A DNA stretch of 64,000 bases from Mycogone perniciosa. Its lineage: Eukaryota > Ascomycota > Sordariomycetes > Hypocreales > Hypocreaceae. This document shows, piece by piece, positions 34,973 through 46,155 of the stretch. Each line of letters begins with the position of its first letter. The stretch's first letter is position 1. Below the pieces are notes generated by a model that searched no databases, had not been told where the DNA came from, and was given only the letters and a program-made list of their open reading frames with translations. The position numbers were made by a program, and so were the translations under genes. Location of the stretch: positions 30,858-94,857 of the forward strand of contig JAOALB010000133.1 in NCBI GenBank assembly GCA_025331125.1, read 5' to 3'.

Positions 34973-35254
34973 AGGATCAGTGATGTTCGTGGGAGTTCAA
35001 GTTATCTTGTCATATGCGACACGACATGCCCAAGTCCTTTTGACTGATTTGGATGACACGATCAAAAATGGATACGTTCTTTCAGTCGTCGATACTCATA
35101 AGGGAGTATAAACACTCCTGAAGCGTGAAATATTCATTCACATAGGCTCTCATCTGGATATCTCTGAAAAAAATACCACCTGAGCCTCTAACATAACATA
35201 CAAGAAAATATTCATAAACATATAACTTTTTTTTAAATATCCCCCCAGTTGTGT

Positions 35255-37112
35255 TTACGCGATTGGCCCATCAGTAACACATCCCTTGCTAGCATCGCTA
35301 ACCAACTTGGCATACTTGGACAGCGTGCCCTTGTTATATCTCAGTGGTGGGGCCTTCCACTCCTTTCTCCGCTTCTCCATCTCTTGCTCTGAAATCTCCA
35401 GATCAATGATACGCTTCTCGGCGTCAATGGTGATCTCGTCGCCGTCCTGAACCAGAGCGATGGGACCGCCCTCCATAGCCTCGGGCACGACGTGTCCAAT
35501 AATGAAGCCGTGAGAACCGCCGGAGAATCGACCGTCAGTGAGCAGAGCAACGTCCTTGCCAAGACCAGCGCCCATGATAGCAGAGGAAGGCTTCAACATT
35601 TCAGGCATGCCAGGGCCACCCTTGGGTCCGTCGTAGCGGATAATGACAACCGTCTTCTCGCCCTTCTTAATCTCACCACGCTCCAAACTGGCGATGAAGT
35701 CATCTTCAGCGTTGTAGCAGCGAGCCTTGCCCACGAATCGCAGACCTTCCTTGCCAGTAATCTTGCCAACGCAGCCACCAGGGGCCAGGGAACCGCGCAT
35801 AATCTGGATATGACCGGTAGGCTTGATGGGGTTGCTGAGCGGCCGGATAATGTCCTGGTCGGCGGGGAAGTCAGGGGCATTCTCGACGTTCTCCTTCATG
35901 GTCTTGCCGGTAACAGTGATGCCAGAGCCGTCGATGAGACCCTCCTTGAGGAGGAACTTGAGGATACCGGGAGTACCACCAATCCTGTGCATATCAGCCA
36001 TGACATACTTGCCAGATGGCTTAAGATCAGCAAGGAAGGGGATACGGTCAGAGACAGCCTGGAAGTCGTCAATGGTCAGCTTGACGCCGACAGAGTCGGC
36101 AATGGCGATAAGGTGAAGGACGGCGTTGGTGCTACCACCAAGAATGGTGGTAACAATCATGGCGTTCTCAAAGGCCTGGCGGGTAAGAATATCACGGGGT
36201 CGAATATCCTCCTTCAGAAGGTTCCTCATGTAAGCCCCGACACTCTCACACTCAGCGATCTTGCTGGGGTCCTCGGCAGGACTACTGCTGCTGCCGGGAA
36301 GTGTCAAGCCCATGGTCTCGATGGCCGTGGCCATGGTGTTGGCTGTGTACATGCCACCGCAGGCACCGCTACCAGGGCAGGCATGTCGGATGATGTCGTA
36401 CCGTTGCTCCTCGGTAATCTCTCCAGAGATGTATTGACCGTACGCCTGGAAAGCAGAGACAATGTCGATGGAATGACCGCCCTTGGTGCAGCCGGGCTGG
36501 ATAGTGCCACCATAGATCATGATGCTGGGTCGGTTCACTCGGCCCATGGCAATAGCGACACCGGGCATGTTCTTGTCGCAACCGGGCAAGCTGATGTTTC
36601 CATCATACCATTGGCCGTTCATGACAGTCTCGATACTATCGGCAATGATTTCTCTGCTCTGCAGAGAGTAGCGCATACCGGTGGTGCCCATAGAGATACC
36701 GTCACTGACACCAATGGTATTGAACCGATACGGAACGAAGCCAGCCTTTGCCACGGATTCCTTGACGACCTTGGACAGGTCCAACAGGTGCATGTTGCAC
36801 GGATTTCCCTCGTACCAGACGGAGGAGATACCAATCTGGGCCTTGTTCATGTCGGCATCGTCGAGACCGGTAGCGTAGAGCATGGCCTGAGAGGCGCCCT
36901 GGGACTTGGGCTGTGTGATGGCCGAGGAGACCCTGTTGAGCTTTTCGTCTGCATATCGTGACGCTGTGGTTGACAGAAGACGGCTACAGACTGCAATTAG
37001 TGCTGCAAAACAGATAGAGGTACAAGACGAATCACCTGTGACTCCTCGAAGACAGACTGGCTCTTGACAGAGCGCCTAGAGCCCTGGGCTGGCACAACTT
37101 GCGAGAGAGCAT
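35255..37112 (-). CDS. ilv3: Dihydroxy-acid dehydratase, mitochondrial
   Basis: This enzyme catalyses the third common step of isoleucine and valine synthesis, dehydrating 2,3-dihydroxy acids to 2-oxo acids in mitochondria. Exon 1 (37112-37036) and exon 2 (36983-35255) encode 601 residues. Intron 1 has a GTGATT donor and CTGTAG acceptor. The N-terminus [19 protein letters not shown] is basic and Ser-rich, a typical import sequence. Fe-S ligand cysteines are seen in [21 protein letters not shown] and [17 protein letters not shown]. Further signatures are [26 protein letters not shown] and the C-terminal DGPIA. Length and motif order are normal for IlvD/Edd enzymes, with no break. Confidence 0.97.
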
Positions 37113-37754
37113 TGTGCTGTCAATGGACTGGGCTCCGAATCGATAGGCACAAGTAGGAGACAGACGGCTCTATCACCACTCACCAATTGCGGTGTTGGAG
37201 TGAGAACAGGGGACAGCACGAAGGGGAATGGAGAAGAGAAGGAGATCTGTCAGAGCGAAAAGACGGCTGACGTGAGTCCGATTTTTGTCCCTGTGATCTT
37301 CCCTGTGACCCAAAAAGCTTGGGTGCGAAGCTTCCCACTGAGATCGCTGAGATGTGCCAAAAATGCCCCGCACAACTGCCATGAACATCCAATTGGAGAC
37401 CTGCCATTGGTCAGGGCCGCCCCGAGTCTGCCGGCATGTCCTCCGTAATACTGTAGTAATACGGCTGAAGCACAAATCCCACCGTTATTCTTTTAGGTCT
37501 AAAGAGGTCAATTGGTATGATTTGAAATTTCTAGAATATTTTAAATTTGTATTTTTCTAAGCCTTGGAAAGTCGTCTTCACGTTGTAAATGTTCAAATTT
37601 GATGTCTACTTCATGAATTTGCTTTGGGACAGAAAATGCCAGGGTCTTGCCGATATCGGTGCTCCGTACTTCGTACTGTCCGGGGAGTTGAAAGAACTCA
37701 CAAAAACCGACATCCGAATCATCTGGTCTCGCCCCATCAATATACTGTAATCAA
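37113..37754. other. Spacer upstream of ILV3 and downstream of clpP
   Basis: This contains the ILV3 promoter and the 3' flank of the ClpP gene. A GTAC palindrome variant lies at 37664-37677. No gene was seen. Confidence 0.4.
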
Positions 37755-38723
37755 TTATTCCGATTTTCCCTCCTCCTTCTCTTTTGTCTCCTTTGTTTCC
37801 TTCTCAGTTCTCTTGGTCAAAATCTCATCGATAACTCCTAGCTCCAGCGCCTCCGGAACGCTTAGGTACTTGTCCCTTTCCATCATATCATTAATCTCCT
37901 CCAGAGTATACCTGTCGAATCCCTTGGCCTTGTTCAGATGATATTGCATAATGTGATTCGATTGTTCTCGTATTCGTTGTATCTGATTCGCGTAGATCAG
38001 AATATCCGAAGCTTGTCCTCGCGTGCCGCCCAATGGCTGGTGAATCATGATAGAGCTATGGGAGAGAGCGTATCGCTTGCCTGCTTCGCCACCGGCGAGG
38101 AGGATGGCTGCCATCGATGCTGCGCCACCAACGCACACTGTCGATACGGGTGACTTGATGTAGGTCATCGTGTCGTAGATGGCCATGCCTAAGCGCATCG
38201 TAAGCTTCTTCTGTCGCGTTGTTGCGGCGAGGGAGACGCACCAGAGGTGACAGAGCCACCGGGGGAGTTGATGTACATCGTAATTGGTTTCTCAGGGGCG
38301 TCGGACTCGAGCCAAAGGAGCTGGGCGACTATTGAGGCGGACATGTAGTCGTCAATCTCGCCGTTGAGGCAGATAATTCGTTCCTGCTGATGTCAACTGC
38401 TGTAGCTAGAGTTCAGTTGACGGCGCAAGCTCACCTGCAGCAGTTTTGAGAAAATATCCCCTTAAACTAGTCAGCGTCAAGGCCATCATCGGAGATGGAA
38501 AGCTTTCGTACAGGTTTTCCTGCCAGCAGCCTGGGCTTGTTAGTTTGTTGCCCTGCGTTGCATGGTTGAAGGAGCTCCCTCAGCTTACCGATGTCTCCTC
38601 GATGTATGGCATTGGGATGTTCATTGACGGGTTTGAGCCGGTCGCACTTGAGAATCCAAAGGACCTCGCATGTCGCCTCGGCAGCCTCTGCAGGGCTGGT
38701 AATAGTCTCGACCGCAGAAGCAT
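37755..38723 (-). CDS. clpP: ATP-dependent Clp protease proteolytic subunit, mitochondrial
   Basis: Five exons (38723-38589, 38530-38512, 38460-38435, 38383-38242 and 38188-37755) encode 251 residues of a ClpP serine peptidase, the chambered protease partner of ClpX. The leader [20 protein letters not shown] is an evident mitochondrial import sequence. The mature part starts near [11 protein letters not shown]. Core blocks follow: [40 protein letters not shown], the nucleophile Ser in GGAASMAA, His in MIHQPLGG and the Asp region [13 protein letters not shown]. Exon 2 is only 19 bases and exon 3 only 26, yet all junctions keep frame. Exon 4 has tandem CAGCAG acceptors that could add one Gln. 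The C-terminus is an extra Lys/Glu tail. Confidence 0.95.
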
Positions 38724-38889
38724 CTTTTGGCTGTTGATGGTGTTGTTGGAAGGGAGTCCAGGCTGTGACGTCTCAGAAGGTGATGTGGGGAAGCTTGGAG
38801 CTATCTGGCGGGTGGCTTATGATAAGCGCGCCACTGTAAATTTGATCGCATCCCACCACCACACGAACGTCACACAGCACAACCAGACC
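38724..38889. promoter_or_regulatory. Bidirectional promoter between clpP and a probable mitochondrial gene
   Basis: Only 166 bp separate the clpP start (minus strand) from the uORF start of the plus-strand neighbour. Both products have import-like N-termini, so shared control is plausible. This is inferred from layout alone. Confidence 0.5.
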
Positions 38890-38922
38890 ATGACTCCGCA
38901 AAACGCTCTCGACAGGCGATGA
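38890..38922 (+). CDS. Upstream ORF overlapping the main start (ATGA)
   Basis: This is a ten-codon ORF (MTPQNALDRR). Its TGA (38920-38922) overlaps the ATG of the main gene (38919-38921) as ATGA. This geometry permits termination-reinitiation and would couple translation of the main ORF to the uORF. Whether the transcript includes 38890 is unknown. Confidence 0.45.
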   Translation: MTPQNALDRR

Positions 38923-40141
38923 GACGATGCACGGCGCTCCGCCCGAGCAATTTCAGGGCGACGGGCCTTGGCTGCGAGGCTCGGCGGTCGATTTCACATG
39001 ACAAGGCCGCCTTGACGAAGGAAGCGCTCCTCAAAAAGGTCGAGGCGGGCCTTGGCGAGAACGTTGATGGCAAGCCATTGCGGATCGACCCTGAGTCAAA
39101 GACGATATCAACTGCTGTGGGGGATCTGCCAATCTCACCGTTGTTCGACCCAGCGTGGATGAAGGCGAGACGGCGGCAGGGAAAGGCTGACCCTGGAGTG
39201 CCGCTGGGGAGGTTCAGACGGAAGCTGGCCAACAACCCATATGGTGAGTTGAGTGGAGTTACTCGCAGGAGTGGTACAAGTGGCACAAATACTGACCGGG
39301 ACCAGCGCGTGCACTGGCTACGCCGATGCGGAGATGTCCGAATACCCTTACGGCCCTACCGAGATATTTCCTCCAGGACTTTGAAGTGGTGAAGCATCCT
39401 ATGACTGGTGCAGCATGGTGGGCTCCTGGGCCACTGGCGTTTGAGTTCATCCAACCAGCAAAGCAGCCAGACGAATCTACAAAAACAGAAGGCGAAACGG
39501 GGGGCAATGCCGGGCGTGATGGACCGCCAGTAGAGTCTGCGTCTGCTGCCGAGACAGATCCGGCAACAAATAGCAACGATGGCCAAGAGCCACGACCTCG
39601 GAGAGCTCCCTTGACAAGCTATACGCTTTGTCGAAAGTCTATTGTTGACTTACTGGGTGGGCCCAGCAAAAAGTACACAGCACTGCTTCTTGCTCTTCGA
39701 CACGGGATGTCTTTGGCGCCAGACACCAGGAACCCGGTCTGGAGAGAAGACATGGGCGATGTTTTGTTACGGATGATGCGCCGCCAGGCTGTCGATGCAT
39801 TGATTACCCGTGCCAAGGACACTCTTGTGCAGCCCTGCGCAAGCTGGGACGCAGTGAAAGATGTCCACCTTCGAGGCTGCGTACTTTGGCTGCCAGAAAA
39901 GCAGGCTGCTGCAAAGCAGTACGCGACACTAGACGTGGAGGGGGTTCAATATGGCCGGAAGATGGCTGTGCATAATCTATTCTGGCTCCTCGGGGAGAAA
40001 GAGGTACAGCGGCTGCGAAGCCAAGCGGAGGTGTTCCGGGAGGGCGAGATCTTGGTATTGAAACAGTGGAGCAGCGTGAGCATGATGAGGTTGCATCTGC
40101 TGCTCTGGCGGCTGCAGGGCTACCTAGCGGAGCCACAATGA
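38919..40141 (+). CDS. Conserved-looking, probably mitochondrial protein of unknown function
   Basis: Exons 38919-39243 and 39306-40141 encode 386 residues. The 62-bp intron has a GTGAGT donor and CCAG acceptor. The N-terminus (MRRCTALRPSNFRATGLGCEARRS) is Arg-rich with no acids, like a mitochondrial presequence. Recognisable blocks are LRIDPESKTISTAVGDLPISPLFDP, split here as LRIDPESKT and GDLPISPLFDPAWM, then RFRRKLANNPYARALATPMR and LPRYFLQDFEVVKHP. A variable acidic linker and a C-terminal helical half (DVLLRMMRRQAVDALI, LVLKQWSSVSMMRLHLLLWR) follow. I do not recognise a catalytic motif. The divergent clpP partner supports a mitochondrial role by context only. Confidence 0.75.
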
Positions 40142-41106
40142 GGACAGGACAGCGTTCCATTCCACTTCCACTTCCACTTTCCATGCGCTTCATACTACAC
40201 TACCACTACTACGTAGTTCTTACTTCATAGTACTACTTCCTTCGTACTGTCGTAATTATCCATCCCCAGGTCCACTCTCGGCCGGTGCCGCCTCACGGAG
40301 ACCCGCTGGTCGACGCCCGCATCCACGGCTGAACCCCCCAGGGGTTGTGAATCGTGATCGATGAGACACATCATCGACTAACTAACTAGTAGTATTAGTA
40401 CTGCATCTAATAACACTCTGTAGTATGTACTTGTGAGTGAGACAGTACAGAGCAAGTACAAGTGCGATGGACAGACATGGCGCCCTCAAAGGATCAGAAC
40501 ACATATGCAAGGATTCTATCTATTACCCGTATTAGGACAAGTTTAGGGAGTCTCACCTTAACCAGTATGTACTCGTAAGCACAAGTCTTGCTAAACCACA
40601 CATGCGCACATACCTTCTACTAAGATAGTATGCACCCCGTAAGACGGACATGTCAGACGAGCAAACAAATTCCTCCGTTGTTGAACACTATACGAAGTAC
40701 TTTGTAAGCACAGGCTTTTTACAAAGGGCTCAGCTCATGACTTTTGGTGCCTTGCTGGACAAGACACTGCAATCAAATAACTGTGGCGCTGTTATTACCA
40801 TCATCATTATTTTGTTGGTCTGAAAATTGGCGTTTCTCACCGCATTGACTAGAGACGCAACTGAGGCTGGGGCAATCAATCCGTGGATCCTTGGCGTCTG
40901 CCCCAACATATTCATTGTTCATCGCGACTCCACCAACAAAAGATAGCCAGCATTCCCGTGAAAATACCCTCAAAAACACCCCCAAAGCAGTCAAAAACGC
41001 AAATAAGCCTCGATTCTTCTTTTGATACGAAATTCGGAAATACAAAAAGAAATCGCTAAATCACCTACCAATCATCATTTACGATCGCCTACCACTCGCC
41101 CCAACA
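40142..41106. other. Intergenic spacer
   Basis: About 1 kb rich in TAGTA/TACTA words and GTAC palindromes (for example 40691-40700). No gene was seen. Confidence 0.4.
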
Positions 41107-41988
41107 ATGATCTCTGAGAACCCTGAACTCGTCCAGCCAGAAGATTGGGCCCGTCCCGACAAACCGTCCTTCTCCACGCCGGTTTTCTTCATTCACGACG
41201 GCGGCGGCACTACTTTCGCATATCACTGTCTGGAACCGCTATGTCGCTACGCCTACGGCATTCACAATCCGTACTTTCGCACGGGGGAGGTCTTCGCCGG
41301 CGGGTTGCCGGAGATGGGACGTCTGTACTCGAAATGGGTCAAAGAAACAGTCGCGAAGAAGGATTTCCCCGTCAAGAGGAGAAATTATGACGGCAGCATA
41401 AACATTCTTCTTGGCGGGTGGAGCTTGGGCGGCATGTTGAGCTTGGAGGTTGCAAGTCAGCTGGCAGAGGATCCGCTGGTGAGAGTCGTGGGTATTCTCA
41501 TGGTTGACAGCGTGTACCCTGGGAGATCGATCCGCCCTATTAAATCTACGCAGCCGACGACAGCAGCGGTGCCGACAACGGCTACAGATGCAGCTTCAGA
41601 TGCAGCAAATTCGGGGTTGACCAAGAACCAGATCTTCTCGCAGCGGTGCATGGCCGAAGCGGGACGCATGCTGCGGGACTGGCACATCCCGGAATGGAAC
41701 GGCAGACTGTATGGACAACGGCCAAAGTGCATCTTGCTACGTGCCACAGACTACATCCCCGTGCCGGAGAATCGGGGCATCGCCGGCTTGGATCTCAACA
41801 GGGAGGATAGGATACTCGGGTGGGGAGAGTACGACGAGGACATGTTTGTCGATTCTATCGATGTTGATGGGCATCATTTCAACATATTTGCCATCGAGAG
41901 GCTGGATGGCATTACCAGGGCGATAAAGCGGGGTTTGGATAGATTGGATCAATATTCCCAGATCATGGCGTTCCCAGATGGTGTATAG
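41107..41988 (+). CDS. Stand-alone thioesterase-domain protein (alpha/beta hydrolase)
   Basis: A single-exon ORF of 293 residues is related to type I thioesterase domains that end polyketide and nonribosomal peptide synthases. The oxyanion region FFIHDGGGTTFAYHCL comes early. The nucleophile elbow is GGWSLGGMLSLEVA (GxSxG). An acid candidate lies in GILMVDSVYPG and the catalytic His in DVDGHHFNIF. No leader, carrier or adenylation domain is attached, and no polyketide or peptide synthase gene lies within the window, so it is free-standing here. Free-standing thioesterases may release or hydrolyse acyl chains or act as editing enzymes. The substrate cannot be told. Confidence 0.82.
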   Translation: MISENPELVQPEDWARPDKPSFSTPVFFIHDGGGTTFAYHCLEPLCRYAYGIHNPYFRTGEVFAGGLPEMGRLYSKWVKETVAKKDFPVKRRNYDGSINILLGGWSLGGMLSLEVASQLAEDPLVRVVGILMVDSVYPGRSIRPIKSTQPTTAAVPTTATDAASDAANSGLTKNQIFSQRCMAEAGRMLRDWHIPEWNGRLYGQRPKCILLRATDYIPVPENRGIAGLDLNREDRILGWGEYDEDMFVDSIDVDGHHFNIFAIERLDGITRAIKRGLDRLDQYSQIMAFPDGV

Positions 41989-42981
41989 ATGGAGGGCTGG
42001 CGCGCACGAGCATGATTTTCACGTTTTGAGACGGCATTTCTTCTGTTTTGGCATTTTTGGAAGCATTTTGCATGTATAGATAGACAGGCGTTGGATTTGG
42101 TTTGCTGCGTGTTGAGGATTGAACGCAGGCGTGGCAAGGCAAGGCAAGGCAAGGAATATTGGCAACTTAGACCGTCAAGGGAAACACGATGAGAAATTGT
42201 AGGATAATTCATCATACTCAGATAAATAATACGCTATGTTGAGTGTGTTTAAGAAACTGGACAGGCACAATAGTACTTTCATGAGAGACATAGGTGTGCT
42301 GTGTCACGGGCTGCTCGCCGAGGGGAGACCAGGCAGTGTGTTGCACATCCGGATGTTTCTTCAGCAAGGTAAATAATACGGAGTAGGAATCTTCAACGAT
42401 TTATTCCAAACTACGAAGTAGCGGGAGCTTGTATTATGGGCCGTACGAAGTACGAGTACATGTACGTCGGATCGCGAAGGATGAAATCCCTGGCAATGGA
42501 CATCTCTCATTCGTCGCCTTCAGAGTTCAGCTGAGGAATGACCAAGATAACCCTTTTTCTATTATTGGAAGCTGAACAAGCCGCAAAAAAGTCATGATTT
42601 AGACCAGACCGTATGCTCCACTGCTACTCTGTCAGCTTCGTGGAGGTCAGGTAAAGCAACATCGTCTCAACAGAGTTGGCGCAATTGCGTTCTGACTTAT
42701 GTTCGAGTAAGAAGGCAGAACACAGGGTTTCTAGCGAAAAAAAATGACGATTAATTAATTACTACTAGAATGGCAATCCCAAATGTTCTATGTTTTCACC
42801 CTTAGCAGTGTCCCTTGTCGCAAGCGGTATGCTTTGGACGAATGTCAGTCTTTAAAGCCCCAATGATCACAAATCTGTCCACTTGTCCCAACTTAGTTGC
42901 TGGCCATGAATGAAAGTGACGAGCTTCCTCCTATTCGTACCTCTCGTCAACTCACCTGAGCACAATATCACAGTGCCCCCA
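41989..42981. other. Spacer with GGCAA repeat and GTAC palindromes
   Basis: This holds a (GGCAA)4 run at about 42133-42155. A dense set of GTAC motifs lies at 42377-42386, 42411-42420 and 42443-42465. No gene was seen. Confidence 0.45.
42443..42465. repeat. Clustered GTAC palindromes
   Basis: GTACGAAGTAC is followed at once by GAGTACATGTAC, so four GTAC words fall within 23 bases. Confidence 0.65.
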
Positions 42982-44607
42982 TCACCACGTCTCCAGTGTA
43001 GGATCTTCATTGATCAGCGCCTCAACCATGGACATCGCCTTGGTGCAATGAACAAAATCACGCCAATACCCTCCCTCAGCTTTGCTCATAACCACGCCTG
43101 AAACTACAGCAGCATGTCGTTAGTCACTTTCTCTTTGTTTTCGGTCAAGTCTGACTTACGCCGCACTGGAATACCACGCTCTAGTGAGTGACCAAACACT
43201 ATCGGGGCAGGACAGGGTGAATCCCTCTTGTCCTTCGCCACGATTGCTGGCGAGAAGTCTACCCCGTGCCATGCGTTGCACCAGTTCGTCGTGCCGTAGC
43301 TGGACTCGAACGGCTCGCAGATATGCATGCCGATCTTGCGCTGGAACAGCTCCCGCGTCACGGCCAAATTGCGCTCTATGTTCTCTGGCTTGAGTGCTTC
43401 GATCACAGCGAGGCGGTAGCGATATGCTATTTCTGCTAGGGGAGTGCTACGGCCGATATCCATGTATGCCACGCAGAACGCGAGAGCATTGTGGAGGTAA
43501 GGTTGCCCTGGGGGTAGTGCCGGATGATGTCCACGGACTATTCAGCAGCGAGTGTTAGTTGAACAAAAAGCAACAATCATAACTTTGTATTTGCGAATGG
43601 AGTGTGTATACTGACGGTTGGCAGGCCCAGTGACGGTTTGTCTCTTTGGATGTTTGCGATGAATGCTGGCTAGCTAGATTGCACAAGACGTGTAAGCATC
43701 AATAACGTAAGAAACTAACATTAGTATATACCTTTACCATGATGCCAGCAAGGATGTCGCCATTCGACACCGACGGCGTATCTGTTCCGTATTGTGCCTT
43801 CAAACTTGTATTGTGTCGATCTCTTAACCCCTGAACCAACTCCACAGGCAAGAAAATCGTATACCGCTTTTCCTTCGGATTAGCCACAAACTCCGGCAAA
43901 ACACCCAAGAGTATCTGCATCTTCTCCTTTTTCGTCTTCAACCGATATGTGCCTTTCCTTCGTAGTTCTTTCTCGGATAGGTCCCTACTTCCTTGGAGTT
44001 CGTCCGGTCCCAGCTCCAGAAACGGAGCTGGTTTCTCCCCTTTCATAACTTGAATCCACGCTTTGATAACGCTGCCGTAGCCCATCTAATCAGCGACACT
44101 GTGTAGTAAATTCATACCCACCACGGTAGCGTTTGTGTAACGTGTGAGGTGGACGAGGAGAAGTGGTGTATCGGGCTTTTCGAATTTCCGCTCGACGGGC
44201 CATTCAGGCGATGCCCAGTGCGACTCAAACGTAGTTATGGCTGGTAAAAGCAAGACAGACTACTTCGTTTCGGCATTTTCGTTTGGTATAAGTTTCGTCT
44301 CTTCAATGGATGAGGATATGTCCCGAGTCGACCAGGAAAAAAGCTCGTAGTTATCGGGGAACGGCCGGGGCAAATGGTACTGCAGGGTGCCATTTTTGCC
44401 TTTGGGTTTTATGCGAGCACCAAGGATAGGTAGGTGATCCTGGATCAGCGTGTTAAGTGAAACTCGCATCAACTCATCGTCGAGAACCTCGCGGACGAGT
44501 ATGAAAACAAAGGTACGGATATTGTGGATGGGTTTCCATTGGTCCAGATGAGAGAGTGGTTTGATTGTCTCAGCTCCGGCCACGGGCGCCTCTTTCTCTA
44601 GGGTCAT
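42982..44607 (-). pseudogene. HxxxD acyltransferase (PF02458-like) interrupted by two in-frame TAG codons
   Basis: Exons are 44607-43732, 43669-43612, 43537-43160 and 43103-42982. All three introns have good sites and keep frame, and the product would have about 475 residues. The N-terminus (LSHLDQWKPIHNIRTFVF), the acyl-acceptor motif HSVAD followed by MGYGSVIKAW, the segment IRGHHPALPPGQPYLHNA and the late SWG/DFG-like stretch FESSYGTTNWCNAWHGVDF fit fungal BAHD-like O-acyltransferases of secondary metabolism. Within exon 1 the frame has TAG at 44262-44260 and 44088-44086. Between them 57 codons read as conserved-looking protein including HSVAD. No intron of reasonable length removes them without losing that motif. 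It is probably a recent pseudogene; readthrough or sequencing error is the alternative. Confidence 0.75.
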
Positions 44608-45651
44608 GGCAGATTAATATCAATGATAGATGGGAAAATGAGACTCCCAAGTTGTCAACAAAAACGATGCTGCTAAACCAGAACGATATTGGTATAAAAA
44701 GCAAAGTCAATAACAAAGGCCGATCCTCATGCTGTAACCCCGACTCTTCTAAAGAATCACGGGCATTTGTCAACTTACCCCCATGACTTTTGTACCTAAC
44801 CATCACACAGGACTGAAGCTAGCATTGCGTCAGAGCAACAGTGTTCGTACTCGTAAGGAATGCCGAGTATCTATAATATTACCCGTTAGTGTATACCACA
44901 CCAACGGGTAATGATAATGAAGCTTCCTCCACCTGGCAGGATTTTAGTTATCTTGGCATTTTGTCCTTTGTTTAGGACATGATTCTTTTTTCCGAAAGAA
45001 GAAAAAACACAGGGGCCCTTATCCATCTTTCGTAGGAAAGCAAGTTAGGTTACACACCTTGGCGAAAGCTGGGGACACGAGGAGTCACCTACATGTGAAG
45101 GGCGTTCAAAGGATTCAACTAGATGCTAGTACTCCGTATACTAAATCATTGAATAAATACATACGTACTCGTCGTACGAAGTACTCCATGGATTTAAATT
45201 AAATTGTCCACTTCCTCCACTTCGTGCTCATTGGTGTTTGCTCCATGGTGTGGCGTCGAAGGATTGCATGCTGACTCAGTCTGCCGCTCAAGTGAATCCG
45301 TAACATCCTCAAGCAAAGCGCTGAGGGCCAATATATCGTTAATGATTCCAGTTAGCTATGGGGCCAACTCCTAGTACGCCATGTTTATGAATCAAAGCTC
45401 TTTATAGCCACATCCAGAAATACCCCATTCGTAACTTCGTTAACCCAAATGTTCGTCACTTGCGGCATCGCCATTAACCCACAATGACCAATATCCCAGA
45501 ATTTTGTGCTCCCTCTTAACTCCCAAAATGAAATTATTTGTTGGAACTTCCGTCACCACTGTTGACAAAACCATCGATGGGTTCCGAGATGTGGCATTGC
45601 GAGATGTGTCGTTATGTTGTTGATTTACTTCCGCCGACATTTAGACAGCAG
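44608..45651. other. Intergenic spacer
   Basis: This is the 5' flank of the interrupted acyltransferase. GTAC motifs are concentrated at 45128-45140 and 45163-45186. No gene was seen. Confidence 0.4.
45163..45186. repeat. Clustered GTAC palindromes
   Basis: GTACTCGTCGTAC runs into GTACGAAGTAC, two overlapping copies of the dispersed motif. Confidence 0.65.
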
Positions 45652-46155
45652 TTATCTCGCCCATGTAGCCGATTCAAGGTCTTCGTCGCCCAACTCATAG
45701 GCCCAGGGATCCCCCTCATAATCGTCACCATGGTCCTGCTCGCAATCTTCCTCCGGGAAGTCCTGAGCAAAGTCATCCCCAAACTCCTCGCCCCATTCCG
45801 CGCGCAAGTCCTTGATGAAATCCTCACTATAGCCCAGACGGTAGTGCACGTTGCATTCCTCATTAACCCAGCTATCGTCATCGTCATTCTCATCCACCAA
45901 GCGCTCTTGGTTATCGGTCTCTTTTGTTTTGCACGATTTATCTGCAGCGGATGAGGAAGTATCGGGCTCTTCAGCTTCCATCAAGCTCCGGAGAATGGCA
46001 CGGCCCTCTCGACGATCTTCCTCGTTGTAGATGCTGAGGCCATGGAGCATCAGGAATGCATACTCGCTGCCAAATTTATCCCTTTGCCATCGCTTCTCCT
46101 CGCCGTTGAGGCGTGAAGAATCTTGATTTGCGTCCGAAGTGGCGTCGGAGGGCAT
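45652..46155 (-). CDS. Small acidic protein, unknown
   Basis: An intronless ORF of 167 residues begins MPSDATSDANQDSS. The segment KFGSEYAFLMLHGLSIYNEEDRREGRAIL, read in parts as YAFLMLHGLSIYNEEDRREG and RAIL, is the only ordered-looking part. The remainder is strongly acidic (DENDDDDSWVNEE, GDDFAQDFPEEDCEQD). The FLxxxGLxxYxEEDRR pattern reappears in the next minus-strand gene at about 46802-46885, so the two may be related. There is no leader and no membrane helix. The acidic C-terminus could bind basic partners, but no function can be assigned. Confidence 0.55.
   Translation of the reverse strand: MPSDATSDANQDSSRLNGEEKRWQRDKFGSEYAFLMLHGLSIYNEEDRREGRAILRSLMEAEEPDTSSSAADKSCKTKETDNQERLVDENDDDDSWVNEECNVHYRLGYSEDFIKDLRAEWGEEFGDDFAQDFPEEDCEQDHGDDYEGDPWAYELGDEDLESATWAR

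Noticed and set aside
35492..36961. A 489-codon open frame on the plus strand opposite ILV3
   Set aside because: It is a shadow of the ILV3 exon caused by codon bias on the other strand; the sequence is low in aromatic residues and resembles no protein.
41107..44607. Possible secondary-metabolite cluster (thioesterase plus acyltransferase)
   Set aside because: There is no polyketide or peptide synthase, P450 or cluster regulator in the window, and the acyltransferase is interrupted. Proximity alone is not enough.
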